Source: Candidatus Eisenbergiella merdavium (GTDB lineage: Bacteria; Bacillota; Clostridia; Lachnospirales; Lachnospiraceae). From it: a DNA stretch of 64,000 nt. Every line of letters starts with the position of its first letter. The stretch's first letter is position 1. Below, piece after piece: positions 25,120 through 33,241 of the stretch. The notes beneath the pieces are model-generated. The model saw nothing but the letters and a program-made list of their open reading frames with translations. It did not search any database and was not told the DNA's origin. The translations under genes and the position numbers were made by a program. Location: the NCBI GenBank assembly GCA_019119595.1, contig DWWS01000016.1:1-64000 (forward strand), in the 5' to 3' direction.

Positions 25120-25746
25120 ATGAAACTGATAGGAATTACGGGCGGGATCGGCGCGGGAAAGACAGCGGTGCTGAGCCTTCTGAAGGAGCTGTGCCGCTGC
25201 CGCGTTCTTCTCGCCGACGATGCGGGAAACGAGGTGAAGCTTCCGGGACAGCCCTGCTATGAACGACTGGTTGCGCTGCTTGGGCAGGAGGTGCTTGCCG
25301 AAGACGGCACCATAGACAGAAAAAAAATGGCGGCTTTGATCTTCTCGGATCACGCCCTTCTGGAGCAGGTGAACGGCATCATTCACCCGGAGGTGAAGCG
25401 CTATATTCTGCAGGAGGTTCAAAAGGAACGCGAAAAGGGAGAGGCGGATTACTTTTTTGTGGAAGCCGCCCTTCTGATCGAGTGCGGCTACGGAGCGATC
25501 CTGGATGAGCTGTGGTACGTGCACGCGGACGAGGTCGTGCGCGCAGCGCGGCTGAAGGAAAGCCGGGGCTATTCCGAGGGGAAGATCAGACAGATCATGG
25601 AAAGCCAGCTTGGGGAGGAAGAATTCCGGGCGCACTGCGGCGTCGTCATTGAGAATAACGGGGATCTGCAGGAAACCAGACGCCAGCTTGAAGCGGCGCT
25701 CGCGCGGGCGGCGGCCGGAGGAGATGCCTGTCCGGGCGGCGCCTGA
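25120..25746 (+). CDS. coaE: Dephospho-CoA kinase
   Basis: Final step of coenzyme A synthesis, phosphorylating the ribose 3' hydroxyl of dephospho-CoA. The 208 residues start with the P-loop GITGGIGAGKTA and carry a DDAGNEVK segment (DxD-type), FVEAALLIECGY and the family-conserved arginine helix AARLKESRGYSEGKI. ATG 25120 matches homologue starts and has AGGA 5 nt upstream; ATG 25108, also with AGGA upstream, would add four residues. It follows polA by about 35 nt, a common pairing in Firmicutes (polA-coaE). Confidence 0.93.
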   Translation: MKLIGITGGIGAGKTAVLSLLKELCRCRVLLADDAGNEVKLPGQPCYERLVALLGQEVLAEDGTIDRKKMAALIFSDHALLEQVNGIIHPEVKRYILQEVQKEREKGEADYFFVEAALLIECGYGAILDELWYVHADEVVRAARLKESRGYSEGKIRQIMESQLGEEEFRAHCGVVIENNGDLQETRRQLEAALARAAAGGDACPGGA

Positions 25747-25818
25747 CTGACGGTCGGCAAGCGGCGGGAGAGAAAACGGATGACGGGGCGTGTTGCGCAT
25801 CCGTCAAGAAGGAGAAAA

Positions 25819-25963
25819 ATTGAAAAATGTGCTCGATAGCACATTTTTCAATCAGCAGTTTTGCGTCGGAGCGCCGCAAAACTGCCATGATCGCAGCGCA
25901 GAGATCGCATACGCGATTTCTGCGCGCGGTCGGAGCAAAGGGCGCTCCGACACGGAGGAAACT
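25819..25963 (+). repeat. Four-hairpin leader element upstream of yycJ
   Basis: Four successive hairpins end at the ribosome binding site. H1 has a 15-bp perfect stem (25819-25833 with 25838-25852, loop CGAT). H2 is GCAGTTTTGCG (25855-25865) with CGCAAAACTGC (25875-25885). H3 is 25896-25908 with 25913-25925, loop ATAC. H4 is GTCGGAGC (25929-25936) with GCTCCGAC (25944-25951). The apical part of H2, TCGGAGCGCC (25866-25875), is perfectly complementary to GGCGCTCCGA (25941-25950) in H4, so two exclusive folds exist. ACGGAGGAA follows directly. H1 and H3 are nearly identical to those of the element at 34610-34752. Confidence 0.8.
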
Positions 25964-26764
25964 ATGAGACTATGCAGCATTGCCAGCGGGAGCAGCGGAA
26001 ACTGCATTTATGTGGGAACGGATACCACCCATGTGCTGGTGGACGTGGGAATCAGCAGAAAGCGGACGGAGGAAGGGCTTCACAGCCTTGGGATCGATCC
26101 GAGGGAGCTGGACGCGGTGTTCATCACCCATGAGCACAGCGACCACATCAGCGGGCTGGGTGTATTTTCCCGGAAATATAACGTTCCCATCTATGCGACA
26201 TCGAAAACGGTGGACGCCATCTGCCGCAGCAGAAGCCTGGGAGCCATCGACGAGGGACTGTTTCAGACGGTGCGGGCGGACGAAAGCTTCACCATAAAGG
26301 ATATGACGGTGAATCCCATGCGGATATCCCACGACGCGGCTGATCCGGTGGCTTACCGTTTTTCCTATGGAAAGCAGCGGATCGGCGTGGTGACGGATCT
26401 TGGCACCTACAACGATTATACGGTGGAATGCCTGAGAGGGATGGACGCCCTTCTGCTGGAGGCCAACCACGACGTGAACATGCTTCAGGTCGGGCCCTAC
26501 CCTTATCCGCTGAAGCAGCGGATCCTGGGGGACAGGGGGCATCTGTCCAATGAAAATTCGGGGCGGCTTCTGTGCCGTCTTCTGCACGACAATCTGAAGC
26601 ATATCGTGCTGGGACATCTGAGCAAGGAAAACAACATTCCCCAGCTCGCATACGAAACAGTGCGCCTTGAGATCAATCAGGCGGACAATCCATACAGGGC
26701 GGGAGATTTCCCAATCCAGGTGGCGAGAAGGAGCGAGGTCTCACAGGTGGTTGAGATCGCATAG
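25964..26764 (+). CDS. yycJ: MBL-fold metallohydrolase, YycJ/WalJ family
   Basis: Metallo-beta-lactamase-fold phosphodiesterase of 266 residues. The zinc motif THEHSDH is at 55-61. Further ligand-bearing segments are SHDAADPV, VTDLGTY, LLEANHD and LGHLSKENN. The N-terminal LCSIASGSSGNCIYV is diagnostic of YycJ. WalJ has been linked to cell-wall control and DNA processing in other Firmicutes. The true start is ATG 25964 with GGAGGAA 5 nt upstream. An in-frame upstream TTG inside the hairpin element would give an artificial ~50-residue extension. Confidence 0.9.
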   Translation: MRLCSIASGSSGNCIYVGTDTTHVLVDVGISRKRTEEGLHSLGIDPRELDAVFITHEHSDHISGLGVFSRKYNVPIYATSKTVDAICRSRSLGAIDEGLFQTVRADESFTIKDMTVNPMRISHDAADPVAYRFSYGKQRIGVVTDLGTYNDYTVECLRGMDALLLEANHDVNMLQVGPYPYPLKQRILGDRGHLSNENSGRLLCRLLHDNLKHIVLGHLSKENNIPQLAYETVRLEINQADNPYRAGDFPIQVARRSEVSQVVEIA

Positions 26765-26778
26765 GAGCAGCAAAAATA

Positions 26779-26803
26779 CTGCCTGACGGCAGCGGAAAAG
26801 AGG
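26779..26803 (+). promoter_or_regulatory. Hairpin fused to the ribosome binding site of the ACT-domain gene
   Basis: CTGCC (26779-26783), TGAC loop, GGCAG (26788-26792), then CGGAAAAGAGG. This is the same order (hairpin plus purine-rich tract) as in the 90-bp units upstream of uxuA. Confidence 0.55.
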
Positions 26804-26814
26804 TAATTTTGATC

Positions 26815-27087
26815 ATGAAAAAAACAATCATTACGGTAGTAGGACACGATACTGTGGGTATCATCGCAAGGGTTTGCACCTATCTGGCGCAGAACAACAT
26901 CAACATTCTGGACATCAGCCAGACCATCGTGCAGGAGTATTTCAACATGATGATGATCGTGGACATGAACCGGGCGGAAAAGAGCTTCGGGGAGATCTCG
27001 GAGGAGCTGACGAAGCTTGGGGAGCAGATCGGCGTGATCATCAAATGCCAGAGCGAAGAGATCTTCAGCCAGATGCACCGGATCTAG
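26815..27087 (+). CDS. ACT-domain protein (UPF0237 type)
   Basis: A 90-residue single ACT domain. KTIITVVGHDTVGIIARVCT is the first strand and ligand loop, followed by NINILDISQTIVQEYFNMMM. It matches the small UPF0237 ACT proteins, which in Firmicutes are almost always encoded just upstream of a UPF0210 protein, as here. ACT domains bind amino acids or related small ligands, but the ligand of this subfamily is unknown. ATG 26815 is assumed; a TTG at 26809 lies at a better distance (5 nt) from AAAAGAGG and would add two residues. Confidence 0.88.
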   Translation: MKKTIITVVGHDTVGIIARVCTYLAQNNINILDISQTIVQEYFNMMMIVDMNRAEKSFGEISEELTKLGEQIGVIIKCQSEEIFSQMHRI

Positions 27088-27149
27088 GATCGCACGCTGC
27101 GGCCATACGTTATGGCCGGTAGGAAAACGCTTTGGAATGGGAGGACGCC

Positions 27150-28514
27150 ATGATCAACATATTTGAAGTGAATGAAACCAACAAAATGATAGAGAAGGAA
27201 AACCTGGACGTGCGCACCATCACGCTGGGCATCAGCCTTCTGGACTGCATCGACGCCGATCTGGACGCGCTGTGCCGGAAGGTGTACGACAAGATCACCC
27301 GCGCGGCGAAGGATCTGGTAAAAACGGGAGAGGAGATCTCCGCGGAATTCGGGATCCCCATTGTGAATAAGAGGATTTCCGTGACGCCCATCGCGCTGAT
27401 CGGAAGCGCGGCCTGCCGGGAAAAAGAGGACTTTGTCCGGATCGCGCAGACGCTGGACGCTGCGGCGAAGGAGGTGGGCGTGAACTTCATCGGCGGCTAT
27501 TCCGCGCTGGTGGCGAAGGGCATGACGCCTGCGGATGAGCTTCTGATCCGCTCCATCCCGCAGGCGCTTACCTGCACGGATCGGGTGTGCAGCTCCGTCA
27601 ACCTGGGCTCCACCAGAACCGGAATCAACATGGATGCGGTGCGCCTGATGGGAGAGATCATCGTGGAGGCGGCGCAGCTCACCGCGGATACGGATTCCTC
27701 GGCCTGCACCAAGCTGGTCGCCTTCTGCAACGCGCCGGACGACAATCCGTTCATGGCGGGCGCTTTTCACGGCGTGACGGAGGCGGACATGGTCATCAAC
27801 GTGGGCGTCAGCGGCCCCGGCGTGGTGAAAACGGCCCTGGAAAAGGTGCGCGGAGAAAGCTTCGAGGTGCTCTGCGAAACCATTAAGAAAACAGCCTTCA
27901 AGGTGACGAGAGTGGGACAGCTTGTGGCGCGCGAGGCTTCCAGGCGGCTGAACATTCCGTTCGGCATCGTTGACCTCTCTCTTGCCCCCACCCCTGCCAT
28001 CGGGGACAGCGTGGCGGACATCCTCTGCGAGATCGGGCTGGAGCATGCGGGAGCGCCCGGAACGACGGCGGCGCTCGCGCTTTTAAACGACCAGGTGAAA
28101 AAAGGCGGCGTGATGGCTTCCTCCTATGTGGGCGGCTTAAGCGGCGCGTTCATCCCGGTGAGCGAGGATCAGGGCATGATCGACGCGGTTTCCGCAGGGG
28201 CCCTCACCCTGGAAAAGCTGGAGGCCATGACCTGCGTCTGCTCCGTGGGACTTGACATGATCGCCATACCCGGGGACACAAAGGCATCCACCATCTCCGG
28301 CATCATTGCGGATGAAATGGCCATCGGCATGGTCAACCAGAAGACCACGGCTGCCCGTCTGATCCCGGTCGTCGGAAAGACGGTAGGCGATCACGCGGAA
28401 TTCGGCGGCCTTCTGGGCCACGCTCCCGTCATGCCGGTCAATTCCTTTGGCTGCGACGCTTTTATCAGCAGAAAGGGACGGATCCCGGCTCCCATCCACA
28501 GCTTTAAGAACTGA
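27150..28514 (+). CDS. UPF0210 family protein (DUF711)
   Basis: A 454-residue soluble protein of the UPF0210 family. It has the conserved opening [20 protein letters not shown] and characteristic [38 protein letters not shown] and [12 protein letters not shown] segments. Structures of relatives resemble a glycyl-radical-type barrel without the radical loop, and no reaction is established. It is the constant partner of the upstream ACT protein, which probably regulates it. ATG 27150 is chosen over 27132 because GGGAGG lies 5 nt before it; the 27132 ATG lies before that site. Confidence 0.9.
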   Translation: MINIFEVNETNKMIEKENLDVRTITLGISLLDCIDADLDALCRKVYDKITRAAKDLVKTGEEISAEFGIPIVNKRISVTPIALIGSAACREKEDFVRIAQTLDAAAKEVGVNFIGGYSALVAKGMTPADELLIRSIPQALTCTDRVCSSVNLGSTRTGINMDAVRLMGEIIVEAAQLTADTDSSACTKLVAFCNAPDDNPFMAGAFHGVTEADMVINVGVSGPGVVKTALEKVRGESFEVLCETIKKTAFKVTRVGQLVAREASRRLNIPFGIVDLSLAPTPAIGDSVADILCEIGLEHAGAPGTTAALALLNDQVKKGGVMASSYVGGLSGAFIPVSEDQGMIDAVSAGALTLEKLEAMTCVCSVGLDMIAIPGDTKASTISGIIADEMAIGMVNQKTTAARLIPVVGKTVGDHAEFGGLLGHAPVMPVNSFGCDAFISRKGRIPAPIHSFKN

Positions 28515-28541
28515 CCGGGGCATTTCGGATCAAGAGAAAAA

Positions 28542-28601
28542 CGGTCGGCTCTCAGGCCGCATGCGCAGCGGACTGCGGGCGGCTTCAGAGCCGGGAGACC
28601 G
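28542..28601. terminator. Hairpin between convergent UPF0210 and tmcAL genes
   Basis: CGGTCGGCTCT (28542-28552) pairs with AGAGCC...GACCG (28587-28601) with a 4-nt bulge, and an inner GGCCGC/GCGGC stem is present. AAAAA lies on the left, which is T-rich when read leftward, so it best serves the tmcAL transcript and overlaps its stop codon. Confidence 0.45.
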
Positions 28602-30057
28602 ACGGGCAGATGAGCTGTCTTTGATATTCATGCAGGAAGGGCGTTCCATATTTACCGGAAACAACGGTCTGGTAAATGTGGGAGGCCCTGATTTCTTCCT
28701 CAAAAAGGGGAAGCAGGGAGGGCGGAAGCTGTCCGGCTGCGGCTGCAGGACGGGAGATCAGTGGAGCGGCCGCCTTTTTTTTTATGGCGGACAGAAGCGG
28801 CAGCGCCCGCTCTGAAAAGCCCAGCATGCGCAGATAAACGGGAAAGCCCGCCGCCTTGCTTTCATCCAGCGCCTCCTGACGGATGGAAAGCAGGATGTGG
28901 CAGAGACTGCGGCTGGCCCGCGCGTAGGGCAGGTCTCTGGAGCGCAGCCGCAGACAGAGATCGTCCCAGCCGGTGAAGGAATAGAGCTGTTTTTCTATCT
29001 TGTCCGCCAGAGAGGGGGTGACGTCCGCAAAGTCTGTGAGCAGGACTGCTGATGATCCGGAAATTGTCCTGCCCTCTCCGGAAAGCTGCAGCAGGCGGAA
29101 GCGCAGGAGGGAGGCGAAGTCCTCCTCCGTAACGACGCCGCGTCCGTCCGTCCGTTCAAAAAGAAGCTGCCGGGAGATATCCGGAAGGCTGGAGCGCAGA
29201 GCTTCTTCCGGGGAAAAGGCATTGTTTCTCTGCCGCAGGCATGCGGAGGCACCGTCCTCGCTTTGGCCGTCCTTTGAACTGCCGGTTGAGCTGATTTCTG
29301 CTGCGTCCATGCCGCGCAGGGCGGCGCGGATGGCGGAGGCGGAGCTGAAGGGAGTGTCGCCGCTGAAGGGAGCATCGTTGCCGAAGGAAGCATCGTCACC
29401 GATGGAAGCGGAGATGAAAGGGGCATCTTCGCCATTGCCTTCCGGCAGACTGGCGGTTTCCTGCAGTCTGGTGTCGTGGTAGCTTCCCCTGCGCCGGATG
29501 GCGAGGGGGCGGATGGGGCTTTTCAGAGTCTCCAACGCCCGACAGTATTCGATTCCCAGAATGTTGTTGGGAAGGGAAAACAGGGAAGGATCGCCGCCGC
29601 CGAAGTCCTCCAGCGCCCGGCTTCTGGCGGCCGGATAGGAAAGCCCGGCTTTCTGCGCCCCGCGAAGCCGAGTATGGTACTCCGGAGACTGCTCCGCCCG
29701 GTTAAGAAACGCGGCGGCGGACAGTAGGGCCTGTGTATCCCCGCACTCGCTTCCGAAGCACAGCGTATCCACACAGCCCGTAGCATTCAGCACGGAAACC
29801 GCGCCGGAGGCAAAATATTCCGCGCTCGCGCAGGCAAACCGTACCGGAAGCTCCAGCACCAGATCCGCCCCGCAGGAGAGCGCCATGCGCGCCCGGTCGT
29901 ATTTGTCCAGAACTGCGGGCGTCCCCCGCTGGGTGAAGCAGCCGCTCATGACCACAACGATATAGTCCGCCCCCGTGAGGCGGCGGGCTTCTTTGAGCTG
30001 ATATTCATGTCCTTTGTGCAGCGGATTGTATTCCGCGATGATTCCCGTGACTTTCAT
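28585..30057 (-). CDS. tmcAL: tRNA(Met) cytidine acetate ligase
   Basis: Nucleotidyltransferase-fold enzyme that makes N4-acetylcytidine at the wobble base of elongator tRNA-Met using acetate and ATP. The 490 residues start with GIIAEYNPLHKGHEYQL, the HxGH motif, followed by VVVMSGCFTQRG, ADLVLELP and SLPNNILGIEYCRAL. Between SYHDTRLQE and SSASAIRAAL (about residues 195-230) is an Asp/Ser/Phe-rich insertion made of imperfect repeats, and a second Ser-rich spacer follows near 245-262. Both appear absent from short homologues such as the Bacillus protein. The catalytic core looks intact. Confidence 0.87.
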   Translation of the reverse strand: MKVTGIIAEYNPLHKGHEYQLKEARRLTGADYIVVVMSGCFTQRGTPAVLDKYDRARMALSCGADLVLELPVRFACASAEYFASGAVSVLNATGCVDTLCFGSECGDTQALLSAAAFLNRAEQSPEYHTRLRGAQKAGLSYPAARSRALEDFGGGDPSLFSLPNNILGIEYCRALETLKSPIRPLAIRRRGSYHDTRLQETASLPEGNGEDAPFISASIGDDASFGNDAPFSGDTPFSSASAIRAALRGMDAAEISSTGSSKDGQSEDGASACLRQRNNAFSPEEALRSSLPDISRQLLFERTDGRGVVTEEDFASLLRFRLLQLSGEGRTISGSSAVLLTDFADVTPSLADKIEKQLYSFTGWDDLCLRLRSRDLPYARASRSLCHILLSIRQEALDESKAAGFPVYLRMLGFSERALPLLSAIKKKAAAPLISRPAAAAGQLPPSLLPLFEEEIRASHIYQTVVSGKYGTPFLHEYQRQLICPSVSRL

Positions 30058-30221
30058 GGCTGTCCGGCTCCGTTCCTTTTTTTGGCATCAGCCGCTGACA
30101 GGACGGCTGTGGTATCCATCATAGCATGGATGGGGGGATTTGAACAGGGCGGGATCGAGTGGTTGCCGGAGATGATACCAGCCGGATGTGACAATATGTA
30201 TTTTGGGACGATTATCAGCGG

Positions 30222-30251
30222 TTGACTGGTATTTGGGTGTAGGAATATAAT
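30222..30251 (+). promoter_or_regulatory. Promoter of the broken AlbA_2 gene
   Basis: TTGACT (30222-30227) and TATAAT (30246-30251) are 18 bp apart, 47 bp before the ATG at 30298. The promoter seems intact although the gene is not. The stretch 30058-30221 shows nothing else. Confidence 0.6.
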
Positions 30252-30297
30252 TCAATCAGCCGGAATTGAAAACAGATGAAAGATGGAGGAACAGTTT

Positions 30298-31595
30298 ATG
30301 GCAGAGGATGATTTGTTTTCTGGAGAATCCGTTCATGTGGAATATAAAGTAGAGCTGCCAAAGAAGAGTGAAAAATATATGAAAACAGTTGTAGCCTATG
30401 CCAACGGAAATGGCGGGCGTATTATATAAAAGAGAAGGGAATCGTGAAAGGAACCTATGTACGGGTAGCAGGTACTTCCAGACATACGGAAGAATATATG
30501 CTGAAGGAGCTGATCCTGGAAGGTCAAAATCGATATTTTGACAGTGAACCCTGCCAGGGAGTGGAGGTTACAGATGATGATATCGAAAAACTGTGCCGTG
30601 ATATGAAGGAAATTGCCCTGAAGAATACTCTGGATGACAGCGAAAAAAGAGCGGTATGTGATGTTACACGGAACGTTCTCCTGACATGGGGAGTCCTTAA
30701 GGAAGAGAATGGAAAACTGATACCTACAAATGCCTATGCTCTGCTGACCGGTCAGCAGAGGAGGCAGCCGGTGATTCAATGCGCTGTCTTTAAGGGAACG
30801 ACCCGGGCCTGGTTTGTGGACCGCCGCGAATTTGACGGACCGATCCAAAATCAGGTGGAAGCTGCATTTCAGTATGTTCTTGAGAAAATCAACATGGGTA
30901 TGCGTATCAAGGGGATCTATCGGCAGGACATTTATGAACTTCCGGTCGGCAGTGTGCGTGAGCTGATTGCGAATGCGGCTGCCCATCGCAGTTATCTGGA
31001 ACCGGGTAATATTCAGGTTGCTCTTTTTGATGACCGTCTGGAGGTAACTGCCCCGGGGATGCTTCTAAATACGGTATCGATCAGAAAGATGATGGAAGGA
31101 TATTCAAAACTGCGCAATCCTGCGGTGGCCAGCGCTTTTGCATATATGAAAATTATCGAAAAATGGGGGACGGGCATCCCGAGAATCCTTCGTGAATGTA
31201 GGGAATATGGTCTGCCGGAGCCAAAGCTGATCGATTTTGACGGTGATTTCAGGGTAAATATGTATAGGAAAGATGAAAATGCAGAGGGATCTATTTCTGC
31301 ACAAACTACCCAAAGTCCTACCCAAACTGTTTTAGATCATGTGAACAGAGAGCCTAAATTAACGGAAAGTGACAGGGAAATACTGAAAGTGATTTTCCAA
31401 AATCCAAATCTTACGCAGAAAAATATCGCGATGGAGCTGGGATGGACGGTGGACAGAGTAAAATATTATCTGAATAAGCTGAAAAAATCTGATGTGGTCA
31501 GAAGAGTTGGAAGCAGCCACAAAGGACATTGGGAGATTTTGATAGAAACGGAAGGCTTGAATGGAATAGGTTTCACCATGCCAAGTCCGGAATGA
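30298..31595 (+). pseudogene. ATP-binding/HTH protein of the AlbA_2 (Schlafen-like) family, broken
   Basis: The first frame (30298-30428) encodes the start of an AlbA_2 domain (ESVHVEYKVELPKKSEKYMKTV in two parts, ending VAYANGNGGRII and a stop). A second frame, running from about 30423 through the GTG at 30444 to 31595, continues with YIKEKGIVKGTYVRVAGTSRH, then a GHKL-like HATPase_c_4 region (LIANAAAHRSYLE, about middle). It ends with a C-terminal winged helix (NPNLTQKNIAMELGWTVDRV). About 50-60 residues of the AlbA_2 domain are missing at the junction and the frame changes. GGAGGAAC precedes the ATG. Base composition is more AT-rich than its neighbours, suggesting acquired DNA. Confidence 0.72.
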
Positions 31596-31925
31596 CCTGA
31601 CGGCCACCTCCGGCTTGAGGGCTTGCGCCCTATAGGAAGAAAACCTCCATCAGCCCTTTGCAAGCAAGCTTGCACGGGGTACTGGCTGAGGCCGCCATGC
31701 CAAGTCCAGAATGACCTGACGGTCATCCCGGACTTGAGGGCTTGCGCCCTATAGAAGAAAGAACACGGTCCGCCCTATACGAGCAAGCTCGAACGGGCGG
31801 GAGGGGGAATCCCATGCCCCGCCATGCCAAGCCGGAGGCGTCCTGACGGCCACATCCGGCTTGAGGGCTTGCGCCCTATAGGAAGAAAACCTCCATCAGC
31901 CCTTTGCAAGCAAGCTTGCACGGTC
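31575..31925 (+). repeat. Three tandem ~120-bp palindrome-rich repeats
   Basis: Copies begin at about 31575, 31695 and 31822 with the same order: CCATGCCAAG(T/C)C(C)GGA, CCTGACGG hairpin, CCGG(C/A)CTTGAGGGCTTGCGCCCTATAG, a GAAGAAA tract, and a terminal TGCAAG-CAAG-CTTGCA (or CGAGCAAGCTCG) hairpin. Copies 1 and 3 are nearly identical in their tails; copy 2 has diverged with compensating changes in the hairpins. The first copy starts inside the last codons of the broken AlbA_2 gene. The array fills the gap before the pta promoter and codes for nothing recognisable. Confidence 0.78.
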
Positions 31926-32032
31926 TGATGAATGTTTCCTTCCTGCATGGCTTAATTGTACAACATCACGAACAATTTTGGGAAAATTGTGATATGTGCA
32001 AGATTTTGTTCAATAAATTCAGGAAAAGAAAC

Positions 32033-32061
32033 TTGTATACAATGGAAAATTCCGTTATAAT
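32033..32061 (+). promoter_or_regulatory. Promoter of pta
   Basis: TTGTAT (32033-32038) and consensus TATAAT (32056-32061) are 17 bp apart, 58 bp upstream of the start codon. Confidence 0.7.
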
Positions 32062-32119
32062 TTTAATCAGACTAAGGCGGAAGACAGAAGAAACTGGAAA
32101 TGAGGAAAGGAGTTAAAAA

Positions 32120-33121
32120 ATGTCTTACATCGATACCATTAAGGAAAAAGCCAGATCGGACAAGAAGACGATCGTCCTTCCGGAGACGAATGACAAGAGA
32201 ACGCTGATCGCGGCGGCGCACGTGCTTGAAGAGGGGCTTGCCAATATCATCATGGTGGGCAATGAGGAAAAGATTATGGACGGCGCGGGCTGGCTGGAGG
32301 TGGATCTGACCGGAGTGAAGGTAGTGGATCCTACCAAGACGGAAAAGTTTGAAGAGTATGCCCAGCTTCTGTATGAGACGAGAAAGGCGAAGGGCATGAC
32401 GATCGAGGAAGCGAGACAGAAGCTTCTGGATGATCCGCTGACCTTCGGCGTGGTAATGGTTAAGGCGAACGACGCGGACGGCATGGTGGCGGGCGCATGT
32501 CATGCGACGGCGGATGTACTCCGTCCTTCCCTGCAGATCCTGCGTACGGCTCCCGGCGTAAAGCTGGTGTCTGCCTTCTTTATTCTGGATGTGCCGGATT
32601 GCGAATACGGCGAGCACGGAACCTTCCTGTTTGCGGACTGCGGCCTGAATCAGGATCCCACCTCCGAGGAGCTTGCGGCAATCGCTGACACCAGCGCGAA
32701 GAGCTTCAAGCAGCTTGTGGGCGCGAAGCCTATCATCGCGATGCTGTCCCATTCCACGAAGGGAAGCGCGCATCATCCGCTGGTGGACAAGGTGGCGAAG
32801 GCGGTTGAGATCGCCCATGAGGAATATCCTCACCTGACGCTGGACGGCGAGCTGCAGACGGACGCGGCTCTGGTTCCCAGGGTGGCAAAATCCAAGGCTC
32901 CGGGAAGCGATGTGGCAGGCAAGGCCAACGTGCTGATCTTCCCGAATCTGGATGCCGGAAACATCGGCTACAAGCTGGTTGAGCGTCTTGGAAAGGCGGA
33001 GGCCTACGGCCCCATGCTGCAGGGCATCGCAAAGCCGGTCAACGATCTGTCCAGAGGCTGTGACTGGCAGGATATCGTAGGCGTTGTTGCGCTGACTGCC
33101 GTACAGGCTCAGCTTGCATAA
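32120..33121 (+). CDS. pta: Phosphate acetyltransferase
   Basis: Converts acetyl-CoA and phosphate to acetyl phosphate, the first step of acetate formation. The 333 residues are the short Firmicute type with only the catalytic PTA_PTB domain. Segments include KTIVLPETNDKRTL, GMVAGACHATADVLRPSLQI, SHSTKGSAHHPLVDKV, and KANVLIFPNLDAGNIGYKLV, the C-terminal family signature. AAAGGAG lies 8 nt before the ATG. ackA follows 120 nt downstream in the same direction, completing the acetate/ATP pathway. Confidence 0.95.
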   Translation: MSYIDTIKEKARSDKKTIVLPETNDKRTLIAAAHVLEEGLANIIMVGNEEKIMDGAGWLEVDLTGVKVVDPTKTEKFEEYAQLLYETRKAKGMTIEEARQKLLDDPLTFGVVMVKANDADGMVAGACHATADVLRPSLQILRTAPGVKLVSAFFILDVPDCEYGEHGTFLFADCGLNQDPTSEELAAIADTSAKSFKQLVGAKPIIAMLSHSTKGSAHHPLVDKVAKAVEIAHEEYPHLTLDGELQTDAALVPRVAKSKAPGSDVAGKANVLIFPNLDAGNIGYKLVERLGKAEAYGPMLQGIAKPVNDLSRGCDWQDIVGVVALTAVQAQLA

Positions 33122-33154
33122 GAGCGGCACATTAAAAGGAAGATACTGGGGAAA

Positions 33155-33196
33155 ACGGCGGACGTCCTGCGAAAGCGGGGCGCCGGCCGGTTTTAT
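33155..33196 (+). terminator. Attenuator-like hairpin between pta and ackA
   Basis: An imperfect GC-rich stem around a GCGAAAGC turn pairs the GGCGGACGTCC region with GGGGCGCCGGCC, followed by GGTTTTA. It resembles the hairpin after the RHH gene. It may reduce but not abolish read-through into ackA. A second hairpin, CCGC-GCAG-GCGG, lies just before the ackA ribosome binding site. Confidence 0.4.
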
Positions 33197-33241
33197 AAGG
33201 GTTTGAACGCCGCGCAGGCGGCGGAAGATATGAGGTAAGCA

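Noticed and set aside
25820-25963. TTG-started leader peptide shared by the two hairpin elements
   Set aside because: The first 11 codons are identical, but this follows from the identical hairpin DNA. One frame stops after 24 codons and the other runs into yycJ, so no conserved peptide is supported.
31466-31726. Small minus-strand frames over the 31.6-31.9 kb repeats
   Set aside because: They restate the palindromic repeats in protein form; copies share sequence only because the DNA repeats, and no ribosome sites are found.
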